Shown here one piece after another: positions 52,803 through 64,000 of a stretch of 64,000 nucleotides of DNA. The position numbers and the translations under genes are program-made. Source of the DNA: Zoroaster sp. YZ-2022 (lineage: Eukaryota > Echinodermata > Asteroidea > Forcipulatida > Zoroasteridae); the NCBI GenBank assembly GCA_029582265.1, contig CM055822.1, positions 6,379,200 to 6,443,199 on the forward strand, written 5' to 3'. Under the pieces are notes generated by a model, which had not been told where the DNA came from, searched no databases, and saw only the letters and a list, made by a program, of their open reading frames with translations. Each line of letters opens with the position of its first letter. The first letter of the stretch is position 1.

Positions 52803-54196
52803 ATTACACTATTCCTATTTGTGCCATAAGAATAAATGTATATTGTAAACAGTACGTAATTTGATTTTGTATCTTTTCCCCGGGACATTAATGCATATAC
52901 TTCATTGTTTCAAAGCAATTGCAATTGAATTGAAATAAATTATAGGTTAACAAAAATATCTATAGGTCTATACTGTGTCTAGTTTTCCTGTTATTAATTC
53001 AGGTTTCTGCCCACGGTGGTCGGCGCTGGAAACCCCGACCTGCATTCAGGATCCGGGCGCGCGATCACCACTGGCAAAACATTTTTTTCCCGACCACCAC
53101 TCTTTTTACAACTTGCCTATTTCCTTTCACAGATTATCAATAAAAGATGACAGATATGTTGTCTTTAGTAAGTTGTTGCCAGTAAAAATTTAAGCATTTC
53201 TATACTGGATAGCTGGAAATAACGCCCCCATTCTATGTTACGGGATTCCAGTCCTGAGACGCTTTTAATTTTACAAACAGTTCAGTCGCATCTTCCGTAG
53301 ACCGCGCGTAGACGACAACGCGCACACACAGACAGCACTCATTGACTGGCCATAGTGATTCCACAGACCCCCACATTACTATGGCTTTGTGGCAGTTCAG
53401 GGAAATTCTTAACATATTGCAGTTTGCACACCAACTTTGTAGTAGGAGATAATTGATATACCTAGTTTTTTTGCCCAAATAAGCTACTAATACCCCGTAC
53501 CTCGTACACTTAGTCTCATTTGTTGACTACGCGAATTCACTAACAGCCCTTTTTTGTCTCATGGGGATTAAGTGAAACCCACAATTATAAATACATATGG
53601 CTATTCCGTGTAGTTCCTCAACTTATTATTTTGTGTACATTGCTATTTTGTATAAAAAAGAAGTTCACTTTGAAACTAAGTCATTTTAAATTTGACCGGA
53701 GCATTATGAAAGAGCATTGAGGTGGACAAAAGCATGGTTTTGACGCAGTGGCCCTATCTCATTTGAAGGAGATTTACTTCATTTCTTGAAGGGAAATATT
53801 GCATTAAACAAAAACATACAATAAAACAATGATTTCGATATTATAGAGAAAGCCTATAATGCATCTTTAAACCTTAAAAGAGGCTTTTAAATTTGAATTT
53901 ATCATTTTTTTTAGATAACCATGCAGGCGGCATAGGACTTTGAATATTTCTATAAATAATTACTATTATTTAACAAAAACATCGTATTTGTTGAAAACAT
54001 TTTGGTCGAAATAAAAAGATGCAAATCAAATTATCAACATATTAATTAAGCAGGCCTAATCTCATAAATTTCTTATGTGTTTGCTATGTGTTACATTTTA
54101 AAGCCCCAATACGATAATGGTCGACAAGAATACTGATAATTTCATTGTGAAACTTACTCAAAGTATGAAATTGATGATGACGCATCAATTAATAAC
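52803..54196. other. Intergenic, no gene recognised
   Basis: A/T-rich unique-looking sequence. The longest open frames are under 85 codons and show no family motif. Confidence 0.45.
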
Positions 54197-54417
54197 CTAG
54201 ACTGGCCCCCTGTCTTTATCCTAAACACAATCTCCAGGCGCACCATTCAAGTGGTTTCATTGGATACGTTGTGCTGAAGATCTGACGTCACGCTTCGAGG
54301 CTTGCATGCTAGCTATACCAACCAAGGTCAAAGTTGAATCTCGGGAAAAACATGGCGGCCGCAGCCAGTATCTGTCGTAATTCACGAGCCTCAAAGTGTA
54401 TCGGATCTTCAGGCTAT
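54197..54417. repeat. Interspersed foldback repeat R, copy 2
   Basis: The copy shares TGTGCTGAAGATCTGACGTC, GCTTGCATGCTAGCTAT and the ATCTTCAGG end with 21279-21525. It lies between the EGF/CUB and PEDS1 genes. Confidence 0.6.
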
Positions 54418-54691
54418 TAATAATACTTGAATATCATGTTAGTGAAATTGGTAAATTAATTTCCAAACATGACCCCGCTCGGCCCCGCCCTCGGATCCAC
54501 CAATTAACTCCACTTGAGTGCTCTGTGTCGACTAAAACTGGAGCCACGGGAGGATCACAGAGTCCGAGTCCGCGGTCTGATCATATCTTTAAAAATGACA
54601 CTCAGTTTAAGAATACCAAACATTTAATGGAAATGTCTCAATATTTAACTTTGGTTTTGGCTGTGGCAATTCTGCGCCAATTGTGAACTAA

Positions 54692-55970
54692 AGCCCCTTT
54701 CACACTAGACGTATTTCCCGGGAAATTCCCGGGAAATCTGTTCACACTTCAAAAGTTAACCCCAGGAAATTCCCGGGAAGTAGCTTATTCCCGGGAAATA
54801 ATTACCCCTGCTCGGGAGTAGGGGTAAGCGAGTTTTTCCCGGGAATAGTGTTTTTCCCGGGAAATAGCAACTAGTGTGAAACGAAAGCGGGTTTAACTTA
54901 CCCCACTTTCGCGTCGCGGATGTTGGGACGTATAATGTCTTGAAAGGTCAGCGAGGTCACAAATAGCGCGCCAAATAGTTCGCGCGCTAATATCCAGTGT
55001 TGTATTTCAGTACTTTTGAAACTTTCCTTCTTAAAATGTAAATGTCTACATCTGTAAATAACACGATATATTTAGTTTTATAGAATGTGACCAAATAAAT
55101 GGTTTTAGAATTGAATAAAAGAATTGTCGCGGACAAGGCCATGTTAAGCATCCGTATCATTTACGTGTATTTATAATGTCCGCATGGTTAGGTACCAGAT
55201 ATTGGTATAATATCAAATATTGGTATAATAATAGCATGCGAAAATGATGTGATGACACGTTTGAAGGAGCCATTTTGGTCACGACGCGATGCCTGGGGAA
55301 CAGGGCAGGATTAACACCTCTGAGGGCCCCTGGGCACCTGAAACTCCAAGGGCCCCCCCACGGGCACGGGTCGTTCGCGTGCGGCCGCGAAGCGGCCGTG
55401 CGCAAATATGTGCACGCGCGCTTCGCGCGCGTGCGCAAAATTTTCCAGCAGCATTCTCACCAACAATAAAACACTCATTTTGACTAATTTATTTTGGGGG
55501 GGGGGTGGGGTGGACGGATTCGGATTAGATAACTTTTTTTTATCTATTAGATAAATAAAATAAATTAGATAAAAACATTTTTGGGAAAAAAAAATTTTGG
55601 AAAAATTTTTTTTGGAATTTTTTTTTTTTCAATTTTTTTTTTCGACCACCATGGAGGGCCCCCTGATGCCCAGGAGCCCCTGGGCACGTGCCCAAAGTAC
55701 CCATATGGTAGATCCGGCCCTGCTGGGGAACAGTCACAACAACGTCACCGCGCCGGCGGGTGCTTGAGCGTGTGGCATTCTGGGATTGGACTTCCGCCCA
55801 CAACATTTTCAACTTCCGTGTGGGCCGATTCAGATAGCGCATTTCCCGGGATTTGATCGCGAGTGTGAAACGACCGTGCATATTCCCGGGAAATAATGTT
55901 CCCAGGAGCGACCGGATAGGTACAGAAAACTCCCGGGAATTTTTTCCCCGGGAATTGGCTCTGTATTAAT
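54692..55970. mobile_element. CCCGGGAA-rich palindromic element, split by a hAT insertion
   Basis: CCCGGGAA-like words occur about ten times in two clusters (54715-54870 and 55845-55965). TTTCACACTAG at 54696 faces CTAGTGTGAAA at 54872, and AGTGTGAAACGA recurs at 55861. The outer boundaries are approximate. Confidence 0.5.
55301..55722. mobile_element. hAT-like MITE with 8-bp target duplication
   Basis: The element runs from CAGGGCAGGATTAAC to GATCCGGCCCTG and is flanked by the perfect 8-bp direct repeat CTGGGGAA (55293-55300 and 55723-55730). GGGCCCCTGGGCAC is repeated inverted inside. An 8-bp duplication and CAGGG ends fit hAT. There is no transposase. Confidence 0.82.
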
Positions 55971-56258
55971 ATCAAATATCAAGACGTTTTTCCCTTTTTT
56001 CAAGGAAATTTCTTCATAACTGAGTAACCTTTATATGGGTTTAAACAAACATCAAGCCATTTTTTTTCTCCAAGTCCGACGGAGTGCCTAAACCTCGAAT
56101 CCGAGTTGGGTCCCAAGGATTGAGTCTGAGTCCGAGTCGGACTCAAGTCCGACCCTGAGTCACGATTGAGTCATGATGAAAGTCTGCATGACCGTCGCCA
56201 TCACCTTCACCCTCCCCGCCCAAAATACAAGGATCAATTTAAGAAACCATTATCCTCA

Positions 56259-56527
56259 ATTTACCCTAAATAACGCACCTAAGGTTATATAATCAACTGG
56301 ACAGTAACTTACAAATGAAATTAGCAGTTTTGGTATTTCAGTTTGTTTCCGTGAAGGATTCTCTTGTAAAATGTGGAATTTCAATGCATTTACCCTAAAT
56401 TTACCCTAAATGACGCACCTTAGGATATATCATCAACTGGACAGTAACTTAAAAATGAATTTAGCAGTTTGGTGTTTCAGTTTGTTTCAGTGAAGGATTC
56501 TCTTGTAAAATGCTGAATTTCAATGCA
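56259..56527. repeat. Two-copy direct duplication, period about 137 bp
   Basis: TTTACCCTAAATAACGCACC, ATCAACTGGACAGTAACTTA and AGGATTCTCTTGTAAAATG occur twice in the same order. It lies in intergenic sequence upstream of PEDS1. Confidence 0.85.
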
Positions 56528-57856
56528 TGATCATATGCGTGGACGTCTTGAGCGCCGTTTTTTGAGACGCACAGAATTGTGGTCATTAAAAAATTGATGT
56601 TGGTATAATGACTCACCCCCAAACTGTTAAAGTTGATGGGGGCACAGAACATGTACCCAAGAAGAAAAAACAGTTGAATCATGTTTCATCTTATTCCAGA
56701 TGGTTGTAAAATTGTTTTTAATCTTGAAAATAAAAATATTGTTCTAGATTTTAAAAATAAAATGGTATAATTTGGAGAAGCTCTCAAAACTTTTAATCAA
56801 TATTCTTGAAAGACCAATAAAATGGAAGGTGGTTAAAATTTTTGCAAAAAGTACTTTAAAACTTTGAAATGTGTAAAAATTATGTTAACATTTTGTCAAA
56901 TAAAAGATTTCTTTTCATAACCATGATATTAATGTTTCATTTTCTCAATAATTTTCCACTGCCGACGAAATAAACACCAACGAATTAAGTAGTCTTTGTT
57001 CGCTTCTTCTATAAGGAATGTGTCCATTTTGAGGATCGGTATTTCTTTAAAAAATCATTGCAAATGCAAAGCATCCATATATTTTGGTTTCCACAGACAA
57101 TAGCTCGTTGACGGCATAGAACAATAAAATCACAGATGTTCGTGAAAAAAAATTGAGGTCATGTAAATCCCTTACTATTTGTATCTAGTAAAATCAGTGG
57201 TTAAACAACTTTTTCTACTTTCACAAGCACTAACTTTCCAGTAAATCATACAATTTCACTGTGATTTTTATTTTTGTAACAAGTATGACTTAGATAAGTT
57301 TATGCAACCATTAAAACGCCATAGTTTTGTAAGTTTTCCGAGAAACTGCTCAGCCAAAGGTAAGTGCGTCATTTCACGAGTGCGGCGAATTACGTACCTG
57401 GACGATGTACATATTATGATCTTGTTTATAATTAATTAGGACCAGGATCAGGACCAGACACTGTGTTTCAGCTGCAATATTTGCAGTATTTGATTATGAT
57501 GATCTGCATCCACATAAAATGAATTATAAGACCTTATTTACCACCCCCCGCCCCCCCTAGGCCCTCCCGACCCCCCTCCCCGCGGCTTCCCTCCTTCCTT
57601 CCCCCTTTTCTGATACAGAAAATGCACAGAAGCGATGTTTTATGTGTGTACATGCGTCCCGTACGCCAGACTAAAATTAGTGATAGACTGGTACCCGTCA
57701 CTGCTGACTGTTGCCTACCTATTCTAACAACACTACCTAGCTAGCTATAGCATGCACTAGCTGTTGGCCGGGTTGTGCAGTTAACGCCTTTTACGGGACG
57801 GTGGCATGGTGTACGTGGTTAAAATCATATACTAGCCTTGCTGCTTGAAGACAAAC
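56528..57856. other. Region upstream of PEDS1
   Basis: A/T-rich to about 57530, then a C-rich tract (57541-57608) about 250 bp before the ATG, consistent with a promoter-proximal region. No coding exon is recognised. Confidence 0.45.
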
Positions 57857-57995
57857 ATGGCGATAAATTCCGTGGAACACGTCGAAGTTTCTGACAAAGT
57901 GTCACATCATGGTGGAGACAAGGATAATGGAAAGCCCAAGAGAACGGGACGCAATAATGCTGGTGCCAAAGAGCTTGCTAGTTATTATTCAAATG
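57857..57995 (+). CDS. PEDS1: PEDS1 exon 1
   Basis: The exon starts MAINSVEHVEVSDKVS in a favourable context (A at -3, G at +4), and the basic stretch GKPKRTGRNNAGAKELASYY ends at AATG|GTCAGT. An in-frame TTG upstream is not needed. Upstream 57540-57600 is C-rich and may be part of the promoter (inference). Confidence 0.8.
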
Positions 57996-60900
57996 GTCAG
58001 TATGATTCTCTGAATTGCTATTTTGCATGATCACGAATATTCGTTTCCAAGGCTATCACTAGGCTATCATCACTTCACTTTGACATAATTTGTAAACATG
58101 AGTGTACTGACCAGCGAAAGTAAATGTACAACGAGTATGTGTGTATTTTGTCGGAAAGAATGTAGAATACAACCGCCACTTTTGTATCTAAATATGACAA
58201 AATATTACAGATTTCCCTTTAAAATTAAAAGATGATAGAGTAGGACATCATGACATAGGACTAATAATTAAGAGAGGAATGTGTAGTCAAGTCATGAAGT
58301 GAGGATTTGTAACGATATTTTGGGAGATTTTGAGCAATGAATGTATGCACATCCAGTGAGATGTTGGCCATTTTGTCGTCTGCTAAAAACACATGCTTAG
58401 ACATTATGCATAAGTGGTGGTTGGGTTTGATGTTTTTTTATTAGGCTGTACTGGACCGAAAATGTCATTACCCGGTTCCATTTTTCGGTTCCAATTACCC
58501 ATATAGGATAGCTATGTGACAAAAATTGTCAAAATCAACAGATTTCAATACAACTGGTATCATTGTCAAGGTCTTGAATAGACGATTACAATGATATAAG
58601 GATCATCTTCCTGTGACCAAAAATAAGGAAGTTATGACATGTTGAATCCGGCAATTTTAGGCCCGTAAATGGCAATTATTTTATAAGGAAAAACAAAAGA
58701 AATGTAAATTTTACTTGTGACCCGTTTCCAAGATTTTCTCGGATTCCATATCATAACTTTCTTAATTCTTGTCCGATTTTCAAAAGGTTGGTATCACTGG
58801 AATGCTTGGGAAAAGAGGAAGAATAATAACCTATTTCCAGGCTAATTCAATTATTAGTTTGTTTTGTAGTGCTGATTTACAAACAAGAAATACAAAAAAA
58901 ATGTGTTAAAAAAAAAAAAAATAAAATAAAAAAAATAATGAAAAAAATAAATTACTCAAATCTGAGGATTATTTTCCTATTTTTACACTGAAATCTTCGA
59001 AAGATTCTCATCCCTGATTTAATTAAATATTAGAACAGTTTATAAATTATATTGGACTGGAAAGATAAAACAAAATAATGAAAATAAATTTTAAAAAATA
59101 GAAAAAAAATTACTCAAATCTGAGAATTTTTAATATTTATAGTATAAATTATACTGAAATCCGCGAGAAATTATTATCCCTGATTTAATTAAACATTAGA
59201 AAAAATAATAAATTATATTGGACTGGAAAGAAGAAAAAATTAAATAAGTTATGAGAACTAATATTATTGTGTTACGCCGATGTATATTAGGTTTAAACCA
59301 TGGAGGAAGGGAAAGAACGGACGATTTATCGGACTGAAAATTCGGCCGATTGAACGTTCGTTTTGTTGACATCAAAAATAGTACACAATGTAGCGTGCTG
59401 AACGCGGCGCAATACAATCTTTGATGGACATCAATTTCTGCTCATCAAAAAAACGTAACTGCTAATCGTCCAATCGCCGTCAAAATTGGCCAAGAGGTAG
59501 AAAACAAGTATAGAAAAATTAATATTGTGGTTTGATAAGGTGTTTTACTAACCTTTGAGTAAATCGTCGATGGTTTTGATGAGCAAGAACAAACCCAAAT
59601 TTCGAGAATTCTTTTTGAAAACTTCTAGATGCCGCATTCAGAAAATTTGAGAACGAGGTTGAAGTAGAATATGTGATCTACATCTTCGAAAAAAAAACGC
59701 CTGGGTACGTCAAAAAGAACAGCCTCAGCGAAATGTTACAAAGCGCTATCTCCACGGTGTCTTCGCCACGGCGATTCAACCCGAGATTGAGGCCGCGGCC
59801 GAAAAGATTTGCGACAATGCGTGGGATACGCACATACCTATAGGACCTTTTAGTTTTAAAATTCCGACTGAACATTTTAACCCTTTAACCGTAATATTTT
59901 TGGGTGGTTGTAGCTGTGTTTTATACCATGATGCATTTTCAGCTCTGTACCTCTTAATAACAAGTATACATTTTTGGAAAGCTCTGGGAAAGAATGTTGT
60001 ATCCAACCACCACTTTTTAAGGGTTTTGGGGGAATTTTTGGAAAGAATGTCGTATCTGACCGCCACTTTTTAAGGGCTTTTTTGGAATTTTTTTGCAACC
60101 ACTAACCCTCCTTGACCATTTGAAACCATTCAAAATTTCCACATATCAAAATGCCCAATGGATTTGTACACACATGGTGATACCATTTGAACAGTGTTGG
60201 TAGCAAGCTTTACTACCATTCAAATCCATTCAAATGCATAGAGAGTCCATTGATTCACCACTTAGAAGCATCCAAACAAGGTTTTGTAGTGTTGGAGCAT
60301 ATGTCACTATATAGCGGCCCGTGGGCATTTTGTGAACATTTTGTTTTCTTTGTTGGGATTTGTTATTTAGTCCTAGCTGAACAATTTAAAATAGGGCACC
60401 AATTTTTTTATGCATATTTTCGACCGTTTTTATGCAAATTAAAGATTACGTCATAATACCTATTGTATAGGACCATACACCCATCACTACTTCTAAGCTC
60501 CCCTAAGGAATGTATAAATATCTCGACAACGGCTCAACATATTTTCAAAATTCAAATAGTAAAATACAGAATTACATATCCTGCATCTTTGGTGTTGATT
60601 TCGTTTACATCCGTTGAATAATTCGAGATTTGTGTGCGGTAGATTAAAAATAGGAGCCATATTCAAAGTTGCAGTAAACTGCATTGTTTGGGAAATGTCA
60701 TTCGTGTCTACGTTAATGGCAACACTTTGAGATGTGCGTTACAACGTTACTTGCATTCACAATAACCTGATGTTCGGGGAATCAATTTACTAGCTTTCAC
60801 AGAATGTTTTTTACAGCTTAAAACACCAGGTATATAAGGTAAACTAAATAAAAATGTCAATCTAACAAACAAAAATGACATTAAGATGCAACCAGTTTCT

Positions 60901-63900
60901 TCAGTTATGTTTCAAGTCAACAATAACACAAGTTCAGAATTTTGCTTTTCCTTCATTGGTGCCAATGACAGCCAGACAGTGATGTATCCATGATTCAAAG
61001 ACAGTTGATCATGTTCAGAAAGTTCCAGCAAAGGGCTTTGGCATGTTGCCCTATATGTCATTTATCCATTAACAGAGAAATTAATAGTACATTCTTTGCC
61101 ATGTCTTTTCTATTGATTGATTCCACTTTAATGTTATTTTTCACACAATACAGTTTATTGCAACTTTTGAAACAGCCTCCAACTTTAATCTACCTCTCAT
61201 TAATCACAAACTAATCAACGGATTTAACCCTAACCCTCCAGGGTATTTTGGCTAGAAACCCTGCAGACGCATCAGATTGCATCGTTTGTCAAAGTGACTT
61301 GGCTGCCCAGTGCAGCAAGATCCATCTGGTCACAAATCTCAAGGCCGAACTGCCTCAGAGTCTGTGGTCACCAAACGCAGCAGAATACAACTCTGGCATT
61401 GTTTAATGGGACCAGCTCTCAATAGAAACAGACTTGGCTGCTTATGCACTGGTGTTGACAGCTAAATCCATCAAAGTGCATCAGACTTTTCCAGCTGATG
61501 CACTCTGCTGCGTCTGGCAGGGTTAGGGTTAAGATGGTTTTTATACTTTATTTCCCTTCTAAAAAGATCCTCCCCTTCAGAAAATAGAAGAATCCTATTA
61601 TAGTTGCCACTGCGCATGTACAATGACCAAGTTGGTCGTTAACCCTAACCATGCTAAATGCAACAGGATGCAACAGGACGCATTCAGCAGCCAGTATTGA
61701 TGGCTCAATCTGTTGTATCTTATTGCATTCAGCACTGGTCTGTGTTGCGTCTTATTGCATTTAGCATTGTTTAACATGTAAATAAAGAAGGAAATAAAGA
61801 AAGTTTCTTTTGATGTAAACAGTAGAAAACAAAAACAACCAGAAAAGAGAAAACATGTAAATAAAGAAGGAAACAAAGAAAGTTACTTTTATGTAAATAA
61901 AGAAAACAGAAAGAAGCAAAGAAAAACAGAAAACATAAAATTAACAAGCATGTAAATAAAGGGAAAAGACAATGATGATTACCATAGCAGAGAAGCACAA
62001 AGCTTGTGCAGCTAAATAATCCCCTTGTTGTATGTTGTTGCAGGCAGCACTGTGCTTGAAAAACCACAGTCCAATTTACTGAACCCTTCACTGCTAGGTG
62101 CAACAAGATCTGGATCTTGTCTCACCTAGCAGGCCTTGATTATTGACCACTGCTGCATGTTGTTGCATTCAGCAGGGTAATAAGAAAGTTACCCTAGCAT
62201 GGTTAGGGTTAACGGGGGAGTTGACAAGATCAGGCTGACCTGACTGAGGAAGTCATCGTATTCCTAAAATGTATTAATTTATGAAATTAATATCCTGGAA
62301 TAATTTGAAGTATATGTTACAGTTGTCCATCATCATCCATATATTCTCCACCTTACTGGATAGATAAGATTACATTATCTGCCAGTTTTTGATAATAATT
62401 TTGTATATTTCACGTCCTTCATTTCAGGCAAGCGAGTTCAGGAATACATCAGCGTCATCATTGCCTCATGTCTCCTGGTATTTAATGCATATCATGTCAT
62501 TGTCAACTTCAGAGCTGAGAATTTGAAATGGCATGTTGCCACTGTGTGTAAGTAAAATTAAAGGCATATTGTTGTTGGTAACCGGCTCGGTGAACAATTT
62601 TTCTTGAATCGCGTAGCATAATTCTACACAAAATACACAAGTTGCTAGTCATTGTTCTACATTTGCTTTCAAAATTACTTCATTCATTCATATTCATATT
62701 TATTTTATTGGTCCTTGAAAAGGAAATTTGTTTCATTACATGCAACAAGATAAAATTAGATACATACATTCAATACATAAGTTTAAAAAAGATTAGATTT
62801 TAAAATTTGAATTAACCCTCCTACTGTTTGACCATTTGAAACCATTCAAAATTTCCACTTACCAAAATGCCCATTGGTTTTGTACACACATGGTGATACC
62901 ATTTGAACAGTGTTGGTAGCAAGCTTTACTACCATTCACATCCATTCAAATGCATAGAGGGTCCATTGATTCACCACTTAGAAGTATCCAAACAAGGTTT
63001 TGTATTAGCTGTACTACCATTTGGAAAGATCCAAACAAGGTTTTGTATTAGCTGACCTACCATTCAAAACCATTTGGAGGAATCAATACTGTACAGTTAT
63101 TTCACCATTCAAAACCACAAAAGTGAATGGTTTCAAATGGTGGATCAACTTGTATGAAAAAGGTACCAGAAGTAGGAGGGTTAAAAATTGAATTAAATTT
63201 GAATTAAAATTTAACTACACATGGAAATATTTCTATTTGAAGATGTTGCTATAATTAACCATAACCCCCTAGGTATTCTGGCTAGGAACCTTCCTGAATC
63301 CTCCAAAACCCATCAGTGCACTTTTGGAAACATGCCCTTATCTTCAAAATGCACCATGCATTTTCGTTGATCCTTCATATTCAGCACTTATGGCCTGTAC
63401 TTCTTGCCAGGTAGTAATTTTTGTCCCATTTGAAGAGGTGAAAGTACCAGTTTCCAACAGTGCTGAATTTTTCCCCCAAAGGTGCCCCTTGGAGGATTTT
63501 GCAGGATTTGGGGTGGTTAGGGTTAATGCAAATCATTCCCTGCTGCTCAGGCAGTGGTTAACACATTGGAGGGTATTTGTCAAGGTTTGTCCTGTGTTAT
63601 AAATTACAGTAAGATGGGACCTTAACTCAACTGTACATTTTATCAAGGATTTATGGCTTGTACATGTCATGGTTAAGTAATGATTTACCATGGAAACATA
63701 CTGTCACCTTGGTAAACTGTGTTTTTTTTTTCAGCAATAATGACTTGAGACACACTTTTTGATTTGAATTCTTTTAAACCAGTTCCAAAATATCTACATT
63801 AGAACTTAAATTTCTTCTTTTGATTCTGGATAAATATAACACTAAATTATTACTTTTGTTGTATTTTTCAGTTTTTGGCATCATCATGTCAGATTTTGCC

Positions 63901-63963
63901 TCCGGTTTTTTACATTGGCTTTGTGATTCATATGGATCTGTTGAAATGCCACTATTCGGAAAG
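57857..63963 (+). CDS. PEDS1: PEDS1/TMEM189 (Kua) plasmanylethanolamine desaturase, N-terminal three exons (gene continues past window)
   Basis: Joining 57857-57995, 62428-62547 and 63872-63963 gives 117 codons in frame with GT-AG junctions. The start is the ATG in ACAAACATGGCG. The N-terminus is hydrophilic, followed by the family motif GAKELASYYSNGKRVQEYIS, a membrane segment (about 54-74) and a second segment leading to DFASGFLHWLCDSYGS. D-F-x-S-G-x-x-H-W-x-x-D-x-x-G-S is the conserved start of the Kua/TMEM189 catalytic region. The family makes the vinyl-ether bond of plasmalogens in the ER membrane with a histidine-coordinated metal centre. Only the first His of the cluster is inside the window. 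The family call is firm. Confidence 0.88.
58443..58510. repeat. Fragment of the GGATACCCG-type MITE
   Basis: The fragment GGCTGTACTGGACCGAAAAT with CATTACCCGGTTCCATTTTT matches parts of 2692-2960 and 40030-40440. It sits in PEDS1 intron 1. Confidence 0.45.
58940..59250. repeat. A/T-rich two-copy direct duplication (PEDS1 intron 1)
   Basis: TTACTCAAATCTGAG, CCCTGATTTAATTAAA and AAATTATATTGGACTGGAAA recur about 160 bp apart, separated by A-rich tracts. Confidence 0.75.
59990..60090. repeat. Short direct duplication (PEDS1 intron 1)
   Basis: GGAAAGAATGTTGTATCCAA and GGAAAGAATGTCGTATCTGA each lead into CCACTTTTTAAGGG, about 50 bp apart. Confidence 0.65.
60112..60290. mobile_element. TTAA element, family B, truncated copy
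   Basis: It begins TAACCCTCCTTGACCATTTG and follows the 62812 copy as far as AAACAAGGTTTTGTAG, where similarity stops. It sits in PEDS1 intron 1. Confidence 0.6.
61224..61532. mobile_element. TTAA element, family D (TGCA words), copy 1
   Basis: It runs from TTAACCCTAACCCTCCAGGG to GGTTAGGG-TTAA. The interior repeats GATGCA, TGCATC, CTGCTGCG and AGACGCA words. It sits in PEDS1 intron 1. Confidence 0.72.
61639..62212. mobile_element. TTAA element, family D-like, copy 3
   Basis: It runs from TTAACCCTAACCATGCTAA to CATGGTTAGGG-TTAA. The interior repeats TTGCATTCAGCA, GCAACA and an AAGAAGGAAA simple stretch. It sits in PEDS1 intron 1. Confidence 0.68.
62428..62547 (+). CDS. PEDS1: PEDS1 exon 2: first membrane segment
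   Basis: The exon encodes GKRVQEYISVIIASCLLVFN, then AYHVIVNFRAENLKW. It runs from ATTTCAG|GCAAGC to GTGT|GTAAGT, phase 1 on both sides. Confidence 0.85.
62812..63184. mobile_element. TTAA element, family B, copy 2 (inverted)
   Basis: The element has intact TTAA on both sides, termini CCCTCCTACTG and AGTAGGAGGG, and an interior that is the reverse complement of the 29198-29572 copy. It sits in PEDS1 intron 2. Confidence 0.75.
63255..63526. mobile_element. TTAA element, family C, copy 4
   Basis: TTAA sits on both sides, with left terminus CCATAACCCCCTAGG and right GGTGGTTAGGG. It sits in PEDS1 intron 2 only about 70 bp from the family B element ending at 63184. Confidence 0.75.
63872..63963 (+). 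CDS. PEDS1: PEDS1 exon 3: DFxSGxxHW motif
   Basis: The exon encodes FFGIIMSDFASGFLHWLCDS, then YGSVEMPLFGK, ending in phase 0 at AAG|GTAAGA. This is the most diagnostic exon for the family. The remaining exons lie beyond the window. Confidence 0.9.
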
Positions 63964-64000
63964 GTAAGAATAGAGTTAGATACTTAAATCTGAATTGTAA

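Larger units (their letters stand above)
57996..62427. other. PEDS1 intron 1
   Basis: The 4.4-kb intron holds a MITE fragment (58443), A/T-rich duplications (58940, 59990) and three TTAA elements (60112, 61224, 61639). The GC-richer piece 59690-59830 (CTCCACGGTGTCTTCGCCAC, GGCCGCGGCCGAAAAG) stands out in composition, but I could not assign it. Confidence 0.5.

Noticed and set aside
55157..55483. GC-rich frames of 64-93 codons on both strands
   Set aside because: They fall in the hAT-like MITE with inverted GGGCCC and CGCGCG words; they have no motifs or splice sites.
22411..63526. Telomere-like CCCTAA / TTAGGG words
   Set aside because: They occur only as one or two units at the tips of TTAA elements, never as a tandem run, so they are element termini rather than interstitial telomere.

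Overview
This window looks like nuclear DNA of an invertebrate animal, most likely a marine deuterostome such as an echinoderm. That placement is an inference from three intron-rich animal genes, large introns full of small non-autonomous DNA transposons, tRNA-derived SINEs with (ATT)n tails, and an EGF/CUB secreted protein. I could not check it by alignment. There are no operons, bacterial genes or CRISPR arrays. Most of the sequence is repeats.

Three protein genes can be assembled exon by exon with consistent GT-AG splice sites and reading phase. (1) Minus strand, 30680 to 6277: a complete 15-exon, 713-residue poly(ADP-ribose) polymerase. It has two N-terminal WWE domains, a basic/acidic linker, a WGR domain, the helical regulatory domain and an ART catalytic domain with the H-Y-E triad intact. 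(2) Plus strand, 38836 to 51129: a complete 12-exon, 698-residue secreted protein. It has a signal peptide, three copies of an EGF / CUB / four-cysteine half-EGF module, then a Thr/Ser/Asp/Glu-rich exon and an Arg/Asn-rich basic tail. Every intron is phase 1, and a TATA box lies about 150 bp upstream of the ATG. (3) Plus strand, 57857 to the window end: the first three exons of a PEDS1/TMEM189 (Kua) plasmanylethanolamine desaturase gene, which continues outside the window.

Between the first two genes (30936-33734) lies a decayed pogo/Tigger-type DNA transposon. It has recognisable terminal inverted repeats, a DDE transposase and a frameshifted C-terminal PHD-like finger. Two non-LTR retrotransposon 3' ends (about 745-1257 plus, 4772-5180 minus) share a tail with the local SINEs. 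A head-to-head pair of Penelope-like retroelement 3' ends sits in intron 4 of the EGF/CUB gene.

The dominant repeat theme is a set of at least 18 short elements inserted at TTAA (or TTAG). Many share only their outermost bases (CCCTAACC, CCCTCCTA, CCAGTT) and are built internally from repetitions of one short word that differs from family to family. One inserted into a unit of a 59-bp tandem array where uninserted units survive next to it, so the TTAA duplication can be read directly. Five tandem arrays (unit lengths about 59, 26, 23, 58 and 32 bp) lie in PARP introns or just downstream of the EGF/CUB gene. Several stretches show transposons nested three or four deep.
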